The position numbers were made by a program, and so were the translations under genes. Source: Curtobacterium sp. MMLR14_010 (lineage in GTDB: Bacteria > Actinomycetota > Actinomycetes > Actinomycetales > Microbacteriaceae). Taken from it: a stretch of 64,000 bases of DNA. Of this stretch, positions 8,941 to 18,600 are shown in pieces. Location: contig NZ_MJGV01000046.1 in assembly GCF_001865015.1 (NCBI RefSeq), positions 111,479 to 175,478 of the forward strand, written 5' to 3'. Below the pieces are notes generated by a model. That model searched no databases and had not been told where the DNA came from. It saw nothing but the letters and a program-made list of their open reading frames with translations. Positions within the stretch are counted from its first letter, which is position 1; each line of letters opens with the position of its first letter.

Positions 8941-10502
8941 CCACGATGACCACCCCGCCGTCCGCGACGGTCCCCGACAAGCCGCACACGACCTCCCGTC
9001 CGGAGTTCGACGCCCTGGTGGCGGACGGCCACCGCGTCGTCCCGGTGGTGCGCGCCCTCTACGCCGACAGCGAGACCCCGGTGGGCGTCTACCGGAAGCT
9101 CGCCGACGGCCGCCCCGGCTCCTTCCTGCTCGAGTCCGCCGGCCAGGGCGGCCTGTGGTCGCGCTGGTCCTTCATCGGCGTGCGGAGCTACGGCGTCCTG
9201 ACCCAGGACGGCGACCGTGCCGCGTGGATCGACACCGGCATGAGCGTCGACCGTGCCGTCGGCTCGCTCGACGGCGCCCCGCTCGAGGTCCTCGCCCGGC
9301 TCCACGAGCGCTGGGCCACGCCCCGTGTCCCCGGCACCCCGCCGCTCGTCGGCGGGACCGTCGGGTTCATCGGGTGGGAGGCCGTCCGACAGCTCGAGCA
9401 CCTGCCGAACGTGCCGCCGTCCGACTTCGAGGTGCCGGGGCAGTCCCTCGCCTTCGTCGCCGAACTCGCCGCCCTGGACCACCGCACCGGACTCGTCCTG
9501 CTCGTGGCGAGCGCCCTCAACGACGGCACCGACGACCCCGACGCGCTCTGGACCGGAGCGCAGGAGCGCCTCGACCGGATGCAGGCCGACCTCGTGCAGC
9601 CGAGTCCTGCCACCGTGGCCGAGGCCTTCGACATCGCCGAGCCCACGGCCAGGCACCGCACGACGCCGGACGACTACATGGCGTCCGTCGTGCGTTCGAA
9701 GGACTTCATCCGCGACGGCGACGTCTTCCAGGTCGTCATCTCGCAGCGCTTCGACCACGACGTCACGGCCGACCCGCTCGACGTCTACCGGGTCCTCCGC
9801 ACGCTCAACCCGAGCCCGTACATGTACTTCCTCTCCATGGCGGACACCGCGGGCGAGCCGTTCTGGATCGTCGGCGCGTCCCCAGAGGCACTGGTCAAGG
9901 TGCAGGACGGCCGGGTCATCACGCACCCGATCGCCGGCTCCCGCCCGCGCGGGGCCACACCGGAAGAGGACGTGCGCCTCGGCGAGGACCTGCTCGCCGA
10001 CCCCAAGGAGCGGGCCGAGCACCTCATGCTCGTGGACCTGTCCCGCAACGACCTGCAGAAGGTGTGCGAGCCCGGCACCGTCGCGGTGACCGAGTTCATG
10101 ACGGTCGAGCGCTTCAGCCACATCATGCACCTGGTGTCGAGCGTCGAGGGCGTCGTGCGTCCCGGGCAGTCGGCCATCGACGTGTTCCGGGCGACGTTCC
10201 CGGCGGGCACGCTCTCCGGGGCGCCGAAGCCGCGCGCGCTGGAGATCATCGACGAGCTCGAGCCGGCCAAGCGCGGCGCGTACGCGGGGGTCGTCGGCTA
10301 CTTCGACTTCGCCGGGGACGCCGACCTGGCGATCGCGATCCGGACGGCGCTCATCAAGGACGGCGTCGCACGCGTGCAGGCCGGAGCCGGGCTCGTCGCC
10401 GACTCCGACCCCGCGACCGAGCACGCCGAGGCCGTCAACAAGGCCGCGGCGCCGCTCCGGGCCGTCGCCACCGCGAACCGCATGCGCGAGGTCCGGTCGT
10501 GA
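8937..10502 (+). CDS. trpE: Anthranilate synthase component I
   Basis: Makes anthranilate from chorismate with ammonia supplied by TrpG. At 521 residues it has the chorismate-binding fold. The tryptophan feedback-site motif FLLES lies near residue 63. The C-terminal catalytic signatures LSRNDLQKV, HIMHLVSSVEG, PAGTLSGAPK and RGAYAGVVGY are all intact. The ATG at 8937 overlaps hisI. No trp leader peptide or attenuator is possible immediately upstream because the gene overlaps hisI, so any attenuation control would have to act elsewhere. trpG and trpD are absent from the window. Confidence 0.95.
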   Translation: MTTMTTPPSATVPDKPHTTSRPEFDALVADGHRVVPVVRALYADSETPVGVYRKLADGRPGSFLLESAGQGGLWSRWSFIGVRSYGVLTQDGDRAAWIDTGMSVDRAVGSLDGAPLEVLARLHERWATPRVPGTPPLVGGTVGFIGWEAVRQLEHLPNVPPSDFEVPGQSLAFVAELAALDHRTGLVLLVASALNDGTDDPDALWTGAQERLDRMQADLVQPSPATVAEAFDIAEPTARHRTTPDDYMASVVRSKDFIRDGDVFQVVISQRFDHDVTADPLDVYRVLRTLNPSPYMYFLSMADTAGEPFWIVGASPEALVKVQDGRVITHPIAGSRPRGATPEEDVRLGEDLLADPKERAEHLMLVDLSRNDLQKVCEPGTVAVTEFMTVERFSHIMHLVSSVEGVVRPGQSAIDVFRATFPAGTLSGAPKPRALEIIDELEPAKRGAYAGVVGYFDFAGDADLAIAIRTALIKDGVARVQAGAGLVADSDPATEHAEAVNKAAAPLRAVATANRMREVRS

Positions 10503-11203
10503 AGCGCTCCCGCCCGCTCGTCGTCGTCCTCGGCCTGGCCGTCGCCGGCGTCGTGATGCTCTCGTGGACGCAGACCTGGTTCACGCTCCGCCTGGACGCC
10601 GACGCCGCCGTGACCTCGACCGTCGTGGCCGACGGTGCCGCGGCGGTCCCGCAGTTCACCGCGCTGGCGATCGCCCTGCTCGCACTGTTCCTCGCCATGA
10701 CCATCGCCGGACGGGTCGTCCGGGTCGTCCTCGCCGGCATCGAGATCCTGCTCGGCCTCGGCATCGTCGTGTCCGGGGTGTCCGCGCTCCGTGACCCGGT
10801 GGCGGCGGCGCGCGGTGCCGTCGGCGACGTGGCCGGTGTCAGCGACCTGGCAGCGGTGCGCCGGATTGTGACGAGCGTCCACGTGTCCGCGTGGCCCGCC
10901 GTCGGCATCGCCGGCGGTGTCCTCGCGGCGCTGCTCGGCGTCCTCGTGCTCGTCGTGCAGCGGTCCTGGCCGGGACCGAGCCGCAAGTACGCCGCGACGC
11001 CCACCGCGACCGCGCCGAAGTCGGCTCCGGTCGAGCGTGACGCGATCGTGGACTGGGACGACCTCAGCGCCGGGCTCGACCCGACGGACCCCGCCGACCC
11101 GGTCACCATGACGGAGACGGACAGCCTCGGCACGGTAGGATCAGAGCCGCGTCGTACGACCGACGACGCCCACGACCACGAGGAGCACCGTGAGCACCAC
11201 TGA
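10499..11203 (+). CDS. Trp operon-associated membrane protein (Trp_oprn_chp type)
   Basis: A 234-residue integral membrane protein with hydrophobic segments near residues 7-27, 57-77, 82-103 and 131-155 and a charged cytoplasmic-looking tail rich in Asp, Thr and His. Its position between trpE and trpC, overlapping the trpE stop by 4 bases, matches the family annotated only as 'tryptophan biosynthesis-associated membrane protein' in actinobacteria. The WF-containing first extracytoplasmic loop (SWTQTWFTL) is conserved in my memory of the family. The function is not established; transport or assembly roles are guesses. Confidence 0.8.
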   Translation: MKRSRPLVVVLGLAVAGVVMLSWTQTWFTLRLDADAAVTSTVVADGAAAVPQFTALAIALLALFLAMTIAGRVVRVVLAGIEILLGLGIVVSGVSALRDPVAAARGAVGDVAGVSDLAAVRRIVTSVHVSAWPAVGIAGGVLAALLGVLVLVVQRSWPGPSRKYAATPTATAPKSAPVERDAIVDWDDLSAGLDPTDPADPVTMTETDSLGTVGSEPRRTTDDAHDHEEHREHH

Positions 11204-11429
11204 GCCCGCAGATCTCGGCGAAGGCCACTCGCCGGCAGCCTGGACGTCCGTCATCATCATGCTGGCTGGCTTCGCGATCGGGACGCTGTGCTTCTGGTTC
11301 GACCTCGCCTGGGGCGTCTGGGCGTCCGCCGGCATCGTCGTGATCGGCCTGATCGTCGGCTGGGTCATGGGACGTGCCGGCTACGGCGTCAACGGTCCGA
11401 AGTACGTCGGCAAGCACCACAACGAGTAG
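11190..11429 (+). CDS. HGxxPAAW-type small membrane protein
   Basis: A 79-residue protein with GEGHSPAAWTSV near residues 10-21 followed by two transmembrane helices (about 18-39 and 42-62) and a GRAGYG segment. This matches the actinobacterial family named for its HGxxPAAW motif, which habitually sits between trpE and trpC. The GTG at 11190 is preceded by AGGAG (11181-11185), and the gene overlaps the upstream membrane protein by 14 bases. It is probably membrane-embedded with a short C-terminus. The function is unknown; the fixed operon position suggests a role tied to tryptophan or chorismate metabolism, but that is inference. Confidence 0.8.
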   Translation: MSTTEPADLGEGHSPAAWTSVIIMLAGFAIGTLCFWFDLAWGVWASAGIVVIGLIVGWVMGRAGYGVNGPKYVGKHHNE

Positions 11430-11436
11430 GGCGAGC

Positions 11437-12219
11437 ATGCCGAACGTGCTCGAGACCCTCGTCGCGGGCGCGCTCGAGGACGCCGCAGCCCGTCGCCTCG
11501 ACCGTCCGTACGCCGACGTCGAACGCGACCTCGACCGTGTGACCTCCCCGCTCGACGCCCTCGAGTTCCTGGCACCGGGGGAGCACGTCAAGGTCCTCGC
11601 CGAGGTCAAGCGTGCCAGCCCCTCCCGCGGGGCGATGGCCCCGATCGAGGACCCGGCCGCACTCGCCGCCGACTACGAGCGTGGCGGTGCCTCGGCGATC
11701 AGCGTGCTGACCGAGGGCCGGAAGTTCCTCGGGTCGCTCGCCGACCTCGAGGCCGTCAAGGCCCGCGTGTCGGTGCCGGTGCTCCGCAAGGACTTCATCG
11801 CCGACCCGTACCAGGTCGTCGAGGCCCGGGGAGCGGGCGCGGACATCGTCCTGCTCATCGTCGCGGCCCTCGACCAGCGTCAGCTCACCGAGCTGCACGG
11901 CCTGGCCGAGGAGCTCGGCATGCGCGTCCTGGTCGAGGCCCACTCCGCCGATGAACTGTCCCGCGGGATCGACGCCGGCGCCCGGATCCTCGGCGTCAAC
12001 GCCAGGGACCTCACCGACTTCTCGCTCGACCGCGACCTCTTCGGCTCGCTGGCGGACCGCATCCCCACCGGCGTCGTCCGCGTCGCCGAGTCCGCCGTGA
12101 CGAGCCCCGCCGACGTCGCGCATTACCGGGCAGCCGGCGCCGACGTCGTCCTCGTCGGGGAGGCGCTGGTCACCGGCGCCGACCCGGCCGCAACCCTCGC
12201 GTCGTTCCTCGACGCCTGA
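11437..12219 (+). CDS. trpC: Indole-3-glycerol phosphate synthase
   Basis: Cyclises CdRP to indole-3-glycerol phosphate. The 260-residue TIM barrel retains the catalytic residues: E56 and K58 (AEVKRASPSRG), K118 (LRKDF), E167 (LVEAH) and N188 (GVNARDL). It is monofunctional, with no TrpF domain attached. Phosphoribosylanthranilate isomerase must come from elsewhere; in many actinobacteria the bifunctional HisA/PriA does this. ATG 11437 lies 7 bases after the HGxxPAAW gene; the Shine-Dalgarno sequence is weak, consistent with coupling. Confidence 0.96.
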   Translation: MPNVLETLVAGALEDAAARRLDRPYADVERDLDRVTSPLDALEFLAPGEHVKVLAEVKRASPSRGAMAPIEDPAALAADYERGGASAISVLTEGRKFLGSLADLEAVKARVSVPVLRKDFIADPYQVVEARGAGADIVLLIVAALDQRQLTELHGLAEELGMRVLVEAHSADELSRGIDAGARILGVNARDLTDFSLDRDLFGSLADRIPTGVVRVAESAVTSPADVAHYRAAGADVVLVGEALVTGADPAATLASFLDA

Positions 12220-12267
12220 CCACCCCGTCCGCCTGGCGTCCGCGCCGGGCACCCCTGGAGCACCATC

Positions 12268-13482
12268 GTGACCTCACTCCGTGACCTCCACGGCCCGTAC
12301 TTCGGCGACTTCGGCGGACGCTTCGTCCCCGAGTCGCTCGTGCTGGCCCTCGACGAACTCGAAGCCGCCTTCCGCGAGGCCTGGGCAGACCCGGCCTTCC
12401 ACGAGGAACTCGACACCCTGCAGCGTGACTACACCGGCCGCCCGTCGATCATCACCGAGGTGCCGCGCTTCGCCAAGCACGCCGGTGGTGCCCGGGTGAT
12501 CCTCAAGCGCGAGGACCTCAACCACACCGGCTCGCACAAGATCAACAACGTGCTCGGTCAGGCCCTCGTCGCCAAGCGGCTCGGCAAGACCCGCCTCATC
12601 GCGGAGACCGGTGCCGGCCAGCACGGCGTGGCCACCGCCACCGCCGCGGCGCTCTTCGGCATGGACTGCGTCGTCTACATGGGCGCCGTCGACACCGACC
12701 GCCAGGCGCTCAACGTCGCCAGGATGCGGCTGCTCGGCGCCGAGGTGATCCCCGTCGAGACGGGTTCGCGCACCCTGAAGGACGCCATCAACGACGCCCT
12801 CCGCGACTGGGTCGCCAACGTCGACTCGACGCACTACCTGCTCGGCACGGTCGCCGGCCCGCACCCCTTCCCGGAGATGGTCCGCGAGTTCCACAAGGTC
12901 ATCGGCGTCGAGGCCCGCCAGCAGGTCCTCGACCTCGTCGGTCGCCTGCCCGACGCCGTCGCGGCATGTGTCGGCGGTGGCTCGAACGCCATGGGCATCT
13001 TCGAGGCCTTCCTCGACGACGAGTCCGTGCGCCTCCTCGGGTACGAGGCCGGCGGCGACGGCGTCGAGACCGGTCGTCACGCGGCCAGCATCACCCTGGG
13101 TCGCGAGGGCGTGCTGCAGGGCGCCAAGTCGTACCTCATGCAGGACGAGGACGGCCAGACCATCGAGAGCCACAGCATCTCCGCTGGCCTCGACTACCCG
13201 AGCGTCGGCCCCGAGCACGCCTACCTGGCGTCGATCGGCCGTGCGCAGTACGAGCCCATCACCGACACCGAGGCGATGGAGGCCTTCCGTCTGCTGAGCC
13301 AGACCGAGGGCATCATCCCGGCGATCGAGTCGTCCCACGCCCTGGCCGGGGTGATCAAGCTCGGCAAGGAGCTCGGCCCCGACGGCGTCATCCTGGTGAA
13401 CCTCTCCGGGCGCGGCGACAAGGACGTGGCCTCGGCCAGCCGGTACTTCGGCATCCTCGACGAGAACGCGGAGCAGCTGTGA
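12268..13482 (+). CDS. trpB: Tryptophan synthase beta chain
   Basis: Condenses indole with serine in a PLP-dependent reaction. The 404-residue length is normal for TrpB1. PLP lysine K91 lies in [10 protein letters not shown], the catalytic glutamate E113 in AETGAGQHG, and the phosphate-binding loop [10 protein letters not shown] near residue 234. The [17 protein letters not shown]-terminus is typical, and the GTG at 12268 puts it 7 residues in. It works as an alpha2beta2 complex with TrpA, whose gene overlaps its stop by 4 bases. Confidence 0.97.
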   Translation: MTSLRDLHGPYFGDFGGRFVPESLVLALDELEAAFREAWADPAFHEELDTLQRDYTGRPSIITEVPRFAKHAGGARVILKREDLNHTGSHKINNVLGQALVAKRLGKTRLIAETGAGQHGVATATAAALFGMDCVVYMGAVDTDRQALNVARMRLLGAEVIPVETGSRTLKDAINDALRDWVANVDSTHYLLGTVAGPHPFPEMVREFHKVIGVEARQQVLDLVGRLPDAVAACVGGGSNAMGIFEAFLDDESVRLLGYEAGGDGVETGRHAASITLGREGVLQGAKSYLMQDEDGQTIESHSISAGLDYPSVGPEHAYLASIGRAQYEPITDTEAMEAFRLLSQTEGIIPAIESSHALAGVIKLGKELGPDGVILVNLSGRGDKDVASASRYFGILDENAEQL

Positions 13483-14270
13483 CCAACCGGACCGTCGCCA
13501 CCACGATCGACCAGGCCAACACCGACCGGGCCGGAGCGGTGGTCGGGTACCTGCCCGCCGGCTTCCCGACCCTCGAGACCAGCATCGACGCCGCCGTCGC
13601 CCTCGCCGAGAACGGCGTCGACGTCATCGAGCTCGGGCTGCCGTACTCGGACCCCGTGATGGACGGCCCCGTCATCCAGCGCGCAGCCGAGGAGTCCCTG
13701 GCGAACGGTTTCCGCGTCGCGCAGGTCTTCGACGCCGTGCACGCCATCACCGAGCGCGTCGACGTCCCCGTCCTCGTGATGACCTACTGGAACCCGGTGC
13801 TCCGGTACGGCGTCGAGCGCTTCGCCGACGACCTCGTGGAGTCCGGGGCCGCCGGCCTCATCACCCCCGACCTCATCCCCGACGAGGCCCGCGCGTGGAT
13901 GGATGCCTCCGAGCGCACCGGTCTCGACCGCGTGTTCCTCGCCGCGCCGTCCTCCTCGGACGTCCGCATGCACCAGGCGGTCGAGGCCAGCCGCGGGTTC
14001 GTCTACGCCGTCTCGACGATGGGCGTGACCGGCGCCCGCCTCGGCGTCGACGTCGCGGCCCGCACGGTCGTCTCGCGACTCCGTGACGCGGGCGTCGCCC
14101 GCACCTGCGTCGGCCTCGGCATCTCGACCGCCAACCAGGTCGCCGAGGTGCTCGAGTACGCCGACGGCGCGATCGTCGGGTCGGCCTTCGTCCGCGCCCT
14201 CGCCGACCTCGGCGTCACCGGCGTCGGTCAGCGGGCCGCCGAGCTGACGGTGGGCGCGCAGCGCCGCTGA
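13479..14270 (+). CDS. trpA: Tryptophan synthase alpha chain
   Basis: Releases indole from indole-3-glycerol phosphate and channels it to TrpB. The 263-residue barrel has catalytic E51 ([10 protein letters not shown]) and D62 (VMDGPVIQ) and the phosphate-site motif near the C-terminus (VGSAFVR). The GTG at 13479 (GTGA overlap with the trpB stop) is chosen over longer readings, which run antisense-like through trpB. It is the last gene of the his-trp string: a perfect 21-bp stem hairpin follows 19 bases after the stop. Confidence 0.96.
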   Translation: MTNRTVATTIDQANTDRAGAVVGYLPAGFPTLETSIDAAVALAENGVDVIELGLPYSDPVMDGPVIQRAAEESLANGFRVAQVFDAVHAITERVDVPVLVMTYWNPVLRYGVERFADDLVESGAAGLITPDLIPDEARAWMDASERTGLDRVFLAAPSSSDVRMHQAVEASRGFVYAVSTMGVTGARLGVDVAARTVVSRLRDAGVARTCVGLGISTANQVAEVLEYADGAIVGSAFVRALADLGVTGVGQRAAELTVGAQRR

Positions 14271-14289
14271 CGACCAGCAGATCCAGACT

Positions 14290-14337
14290 GGAGGCCCGGT
14301 GCGGGTGAGCAGACCCGCTCACCCGCACCGGGCCTCC
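14290..14337 (+). terminator. Perfect 21-bp hairpin after trpA (GGAGGC family)
   Basis: The arms 14290-14310 and 14317-14337 are fully complementary over 21 bp with a 6-base loop. No U-tract follows, as is common for actinobacterial intrinsic terminators. The stem begins GGAGGCCCGGTGCGGG, sharing GGAGGCCCGGTGC with hairpins at about 47428, 53750 and 59997. The position between trpA and lgt fits a terminator for the his-trp operon. Confidence 0.75.
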
Positions 14338-14373
14338 CGGCATCCTCGTTCCCACAGACAGCGCCGTCGGTTC

Positions 14374-14401
14374 CTGACCACCGGACCAGCCGCGCTACAG
14401 T
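14374..14401 (+). promoter_or_regulatory. Possible lgt promoter
   Basis: CTGACC (14374-14379), a 16-base spacer and TACAGT (14396-14401) lie 75 bases before the lgt ATG and downstream of the trpA hairpin. The -10 matches TANNNT; the -35 is only a partial match to TTGACA. The rest of 14338-14476 shows nothing else. Confidence 0.35.
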
Positions 14402-14476
14402 GATCCGGGGTCGACGCGGGTCGACCCACCGCCCGGCCGCACCGGCTGCGCAGCAACGAAAGGCGAGAGCACCTCC

Positions 14477-15466
14477 ATGCCCCTCCTGAGCATCCCGAGT
14501 CCCAGCACGGCCTGGCAGTACTTCGACCTGACCGCCTGGCTGCGCGACGTGTTCGGCTGGTCGCTGCCGCTCGACTTCCGCATCCACGCGTACGCGATCT
14601 GCATCCTGCTCGGGATCGTCGCCGCCGTGATCCTGACGAACCGCCGCCTGAACGCCCGTGGCGTCGAGCGCTGGATCATCATCGACATCGCCATCTGGGC
14701 GGTCCCGTTCGGCATCGTCGGCGGTCGGCTCTTCCACGTCCTGACGCACTTCAGCGACTACTTCGGACCCGGGCGCGACCCGTGGTCGTTCCTCTACATC
14801 TGGGAGGGCGGCCTGGCGATCTTCGGGGCGCTCATCCTCGGGTCGGTCGGCGCGTACTTCGGCTGCCGCCAGGTCGGGCTGCGCTTCACCGCGTTCCTCG
14901 ACGCCGTCGCCCCGGCGATGCTGCTCGCGCAGGCCTTCGGCCGCCTCGGCAACTACTTCAACCACGAGCTCTTCGGCATGCCGACCAGCCTGCCGTGGGG
15001 GCTGCAGATCGAGTCCTCGAACGCCGCGTACCCGACCGGCCTGCCCGAGGGCACCCTGTTCCACCCGACGTTCCTCTACGAGATCATCTGGAACGTCGTC
15101 GGCGTCGCGGTGATCCTGCTCATCGACCGCCGGTTCCAGCTGCAGTGGGGCCGGGTCCTCGCGCTCTACCTCATCTGGTACGGCATCGGCCGCTCCGTCC
15201 TCGAGTCGATCCGCGTCGACACGAGCGAGACCTTCTTCGGCGTCCGCACCAACGTGTGGGTCGCGTTCGCCGCGATCCTGCTCGGCATCGTCATCTTCCT
15301 GGTGCAGTCCCGCCGGCACACCGGCAAGGAGCCGAGCCCCTACCTGCCGGGTCGCGAGCCGCGTGCGAAGTCCGTAGACTCGGACGACACCTACTCGGAG
15401 CACGACGACGACGTCCCCGTCGGCGCCGCCACCGGTCCGGTCGCCACCGCAGTCGATCGTTCCTGA
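14477..15466 (+). CDS. lgt: Prolipoprotein diacylglyceryl transferase
   Basis: Transfers a diacylglyceryl group from phosphatidylglycerol to the lipobox cysteine of prelipoproteins at the cytoplasmic membrane. The 329-residue protein has about seven membrane segments. The family core is present: H87 region GGRLFHVLTH, the WEGGLAIFGAL segment and the signature GRLGNYFNHELFG (R156, N159, N162, E164), plus HPTFLYE. A polar C-terminal tail (about 290-329) extends beyond the last helix, as in other actinobacteria. Its position between trpA and gltB recurs in related genomes as far as I recall. Confidence 0.95.
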   Translation: MPLLSIPSPSTAWQYFDLTAWLRDVFGWSLPLDFRIHAYAICILLGIVAAVILTNRRLNARGVERWIIIDIAIWAVPFGIVGGRLFHVLTHFSDYFGPGRDPWSFLYIWEGGLAIFGALILGSVGAYFGCRQVGLRFTAFLDAVAPAMLLAQAFGRLGNYFNHELFGMPTSLPWGLQIESSNAAYPTGLPEGTLFHPTFLYEIIWNVVGVAVILLIDRRFQLQWGRVLALYLIWYGIGRSVLESIRVDTSETFFGVRTNVWVAFAAILLGIVIFLVQSRRHTGKEPSPYLPGREPRAKSVDSDDTYSEHDDDVPVGAATGPVATAVDRS

Positions 15467-15661
15467 GGGAGCGGCCTCCGCGCCGACTCCCGACCAGCAC
15501 CATCCCGACGGGTCCGCCACAAGCGGACCGCATCCTCCGCACCGCGTCCGGGCACCCTCCCGCTGACGCCGGGCACGGGCACCAGTTCCGCCCACCTCGG
15601 GCGGAGCGCACCACCGGGCCACCGCTGTCCCTGTTCCACTTCCTCGTGAGGACGGTTCCCC

Positions 15662-18600
15662 ATGGCGCTCCTGCCACCCCAGTCCACGGCATCGGCTGAG
15701 CTCCTGCCGGCGCACCAGCGTTTCTCGGCGGTGCCGAAGGCCACCGGGATGTACGACCCGGCGAACGAGAAGGACGCCTGCGGCCTCGCGATGGTCGCGA
15801 CGCTCCGCGGCACGCCCGGACACGACATCGTCGACGCCGCGCTCGGCGCGCTCCGCAACCTCGAGCACCGCGGCGCCGTCGGGTCCGACGCGGGCACCGG
15901 TGACGGCGCAGGGATCCTCTGCCAGGTGCCGGACGCCTTCCTCCGTGACGCCGTGCCGTTCGCGCTGCCCGCCGCGGGGGAGTACGCCGTCGGCACCGCC
16001 TACCTGCCGCTGAACGCCGACGACCGTGCCGCCGTGAAGGCCGCGATCGAGGCCACCGCCGACGACGAGGGCCTCCGGGTCCTCGGGTGGCGCGAGGTTC
16101 CCGTCCGCCCGGAGGTCCTCGGCACGCTCGCCCGCGCCGCGATGCCGGCGTTCGAGCAGCTCTTCGTCGCGTCGACCCGCCACGACGACCAGGGCGCCGC
16201 GTGGAACGGCATCGCGCTGGACCGCCAGGCGTTCCGGATGCGCAAGCGCGTCGAGCGGGAGCGCGAGGTCTACTTCATGTCGCTGTCGGCCCGGACGATG
16301 GTCTACAAGGGCATGGTCACGACGCTGCAGCTCGAGCCCTTCTACCCCGACCTCAGCGACGAGCGCTTCGCCTCGAAGCTGGCGATCGTGCACTCGCGGT
16401 ACTCGACGAACACGTTCCCGTCGTGGCCGCTCGCGCAGCCGTTCCGCACGCTGGCGCACAACGGCGAGATCAACACCGTCCGCGGCAACCGGAACTGGAT
16501 GCGCGCGCGGCAGTCGCAGCTCGAGAGCGACCTGCTCGGCGACATGGCGCCGCTGCTGCCGATCGTCAGTCCCGGCGCGAGCGACTCGGCGTCCTTCGAC
16601 GAGACCCTCGAGCTGCTGACCCTGTCCGGCCGCTCGCTCCCGCACGCGGTGTCGATGATGGTGCCGGAAGCGTGGGAGAACCAGCTCGACATGGACCCCG
16701 ACCTGCGGGCGTTCTACGAGTACCACTCGATGCTCATGGAGCCGTGGGACGGCCCGGCGGCCATCACGTTCACCGACGGCTCGCTCGTCGGGGCAACGCT
16801 CGACCGCAACGGCCTGCGGCCCGGACGCTTCCTGGTGACCGACGACGGGCTCATCGTGATGGGCTCGGAGACCGGTGTCATCGACGTGCCCGCGTCGAAG
16901 GTCGTCCGCAAGGGCCGACTGCGCCCCGGTCGGCTGTTCCTCGTCGACACCGAGGCCGGTCGCATCATCGAGGACGACGAGGTCAAGCAGAGCCTGGCGT
17001 CGTCGGGTCCGTGGAGCGAGTGGCTCGAGGCCGGGCGCATCAACCTCCGCGACCTCCCCGAGCGCGAGCACATCGTGCACACCCCGGCGTCGGTGACCCG
17101 TCGCCAGCGGGCCTTCGGCTACACCGAGGAAGAGGTGCGCATCCTGCTGCGGCCGATGGCCCAGGCGGGTGCCGAGCCCCTCGGTGCCATGGGCTCGGAC
17201 ACGCCCATCGCGGTGCTCTCCGAGCGCCCCCGGCTGCTCTTCGACTACTTCACGCAGCAGTTCGCGCAGGTGACGAACCCGCCGCTCGACTCGATCCGCG
17301 AGCAGGTCATCACCTCGATGGGCCTCGGGCTCGGTCCCGAGCGCAACCTCCTCGACGCCGGACCCGAGCACGCGAAGCAGATCGTGCTCGACTTCCCGGT
17401 CATCGACAACGACCAGCTCGCCAAGGTGCAGCACTTCGAGAGCGACTCCGGCCGCCACCTCACCGTGACGATCAAGGGCCTGTACCGCGTCGACGCCGGC
17501 GAGCAGGCCATGGAGCAGCGCCTCCAGGCCGTGTGCGACGAGGTCGACGAGGCCATCGAGTCCGGCAAGCAGTTCATCGTGCTGTCCGACCGCGACGGCA
17601 ACGCCGAGAACGCGCCGATCCCGAGCCTGCTGCTGCTCGCCGCCGTGCACCACCACCTGATCCGGACCGAGCAGCGGATGAAGGCCGGGCTGATCGTCGA
17701 GGCCGGCGACGTGCGCGAGGTCCACCACGTGGCCACGCTCATCGGGTACGGCGCCTCGGCGATCAACCCGTACCTCGCGATGGAGACCTGCGAGAACCTC
17801 GTCCGCTCCGGCATGATCAGCGGGATCACCCCCGAGCAGGCCGTGAAGAACGTCATCAAGGCGCTCGGCAAGGGCGTGCTGAAGATCATGTCGAAGATGG
17901 GCATCTCGACGGTGTCGAGCTACGCCGGCGCCCAGGCGTTCGAGGCCGTCGGGTTGAGCCAGGCGTTCGTCGACCGCTACTTCACCGGCACCTCCTCGAT
18001 CCTCGGCGGCGTCGACATCGACGTCATCGCGAAGGAGAACGCCCAGCGGCACCAGCAGGCCTACCCGCTCGACGGCTCGGTCGTCGCGCACGAGCGCCTG
18101 CAGACCGGCGGCGAGTACCAGTGGCGCCGTCAGGGTCCGCCGCACCTGTTCAACCCGGACACGGTGTTCCGCCTGCAGCACGCCACGCGCTCGCGCCGGT
18201 ACGACATCTTCCGCGAGTACTCCAAGGCGGTCGACGAGCAGGCCGAGGAGCTCATGACGCTCCGCGGGCTGTTCCGCTTCAAGCAGGGCGAGCGCACGCC
18301 GCTCTCGCTCGAGGACGTCGAGCCGATCGAGTCCATCGTCAAGCGGTTCAACACCGGCGCCATGTCGTACGGCTCCATCTCCAAGGAAGCCCACGAGACC
18401 CTGGCGATCGCGATGAACCGGCTCGGCGGCCGGTCGAACACGGGCGAGGGCGGCGAGGACGTCGACCGCCTGCTCGACCCCGAGCGCCGGAGCGCGATCA
18501 AGCAGGTCGCGTCCGGGCGGTTCGGCGTCACGAGCATGTACCTGACCCACGCGACGGACATCCAGCTGAAGATGGCCCAGGGCGCCAAGCCCGGCGAGGG

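Noticed and set aside
8930..8945. trp attenuator or leader peptide before trpE
   Set aside because: trpE overlaps hisI by 4 bases, leaving no room for a leader peptide or paired hairpins.
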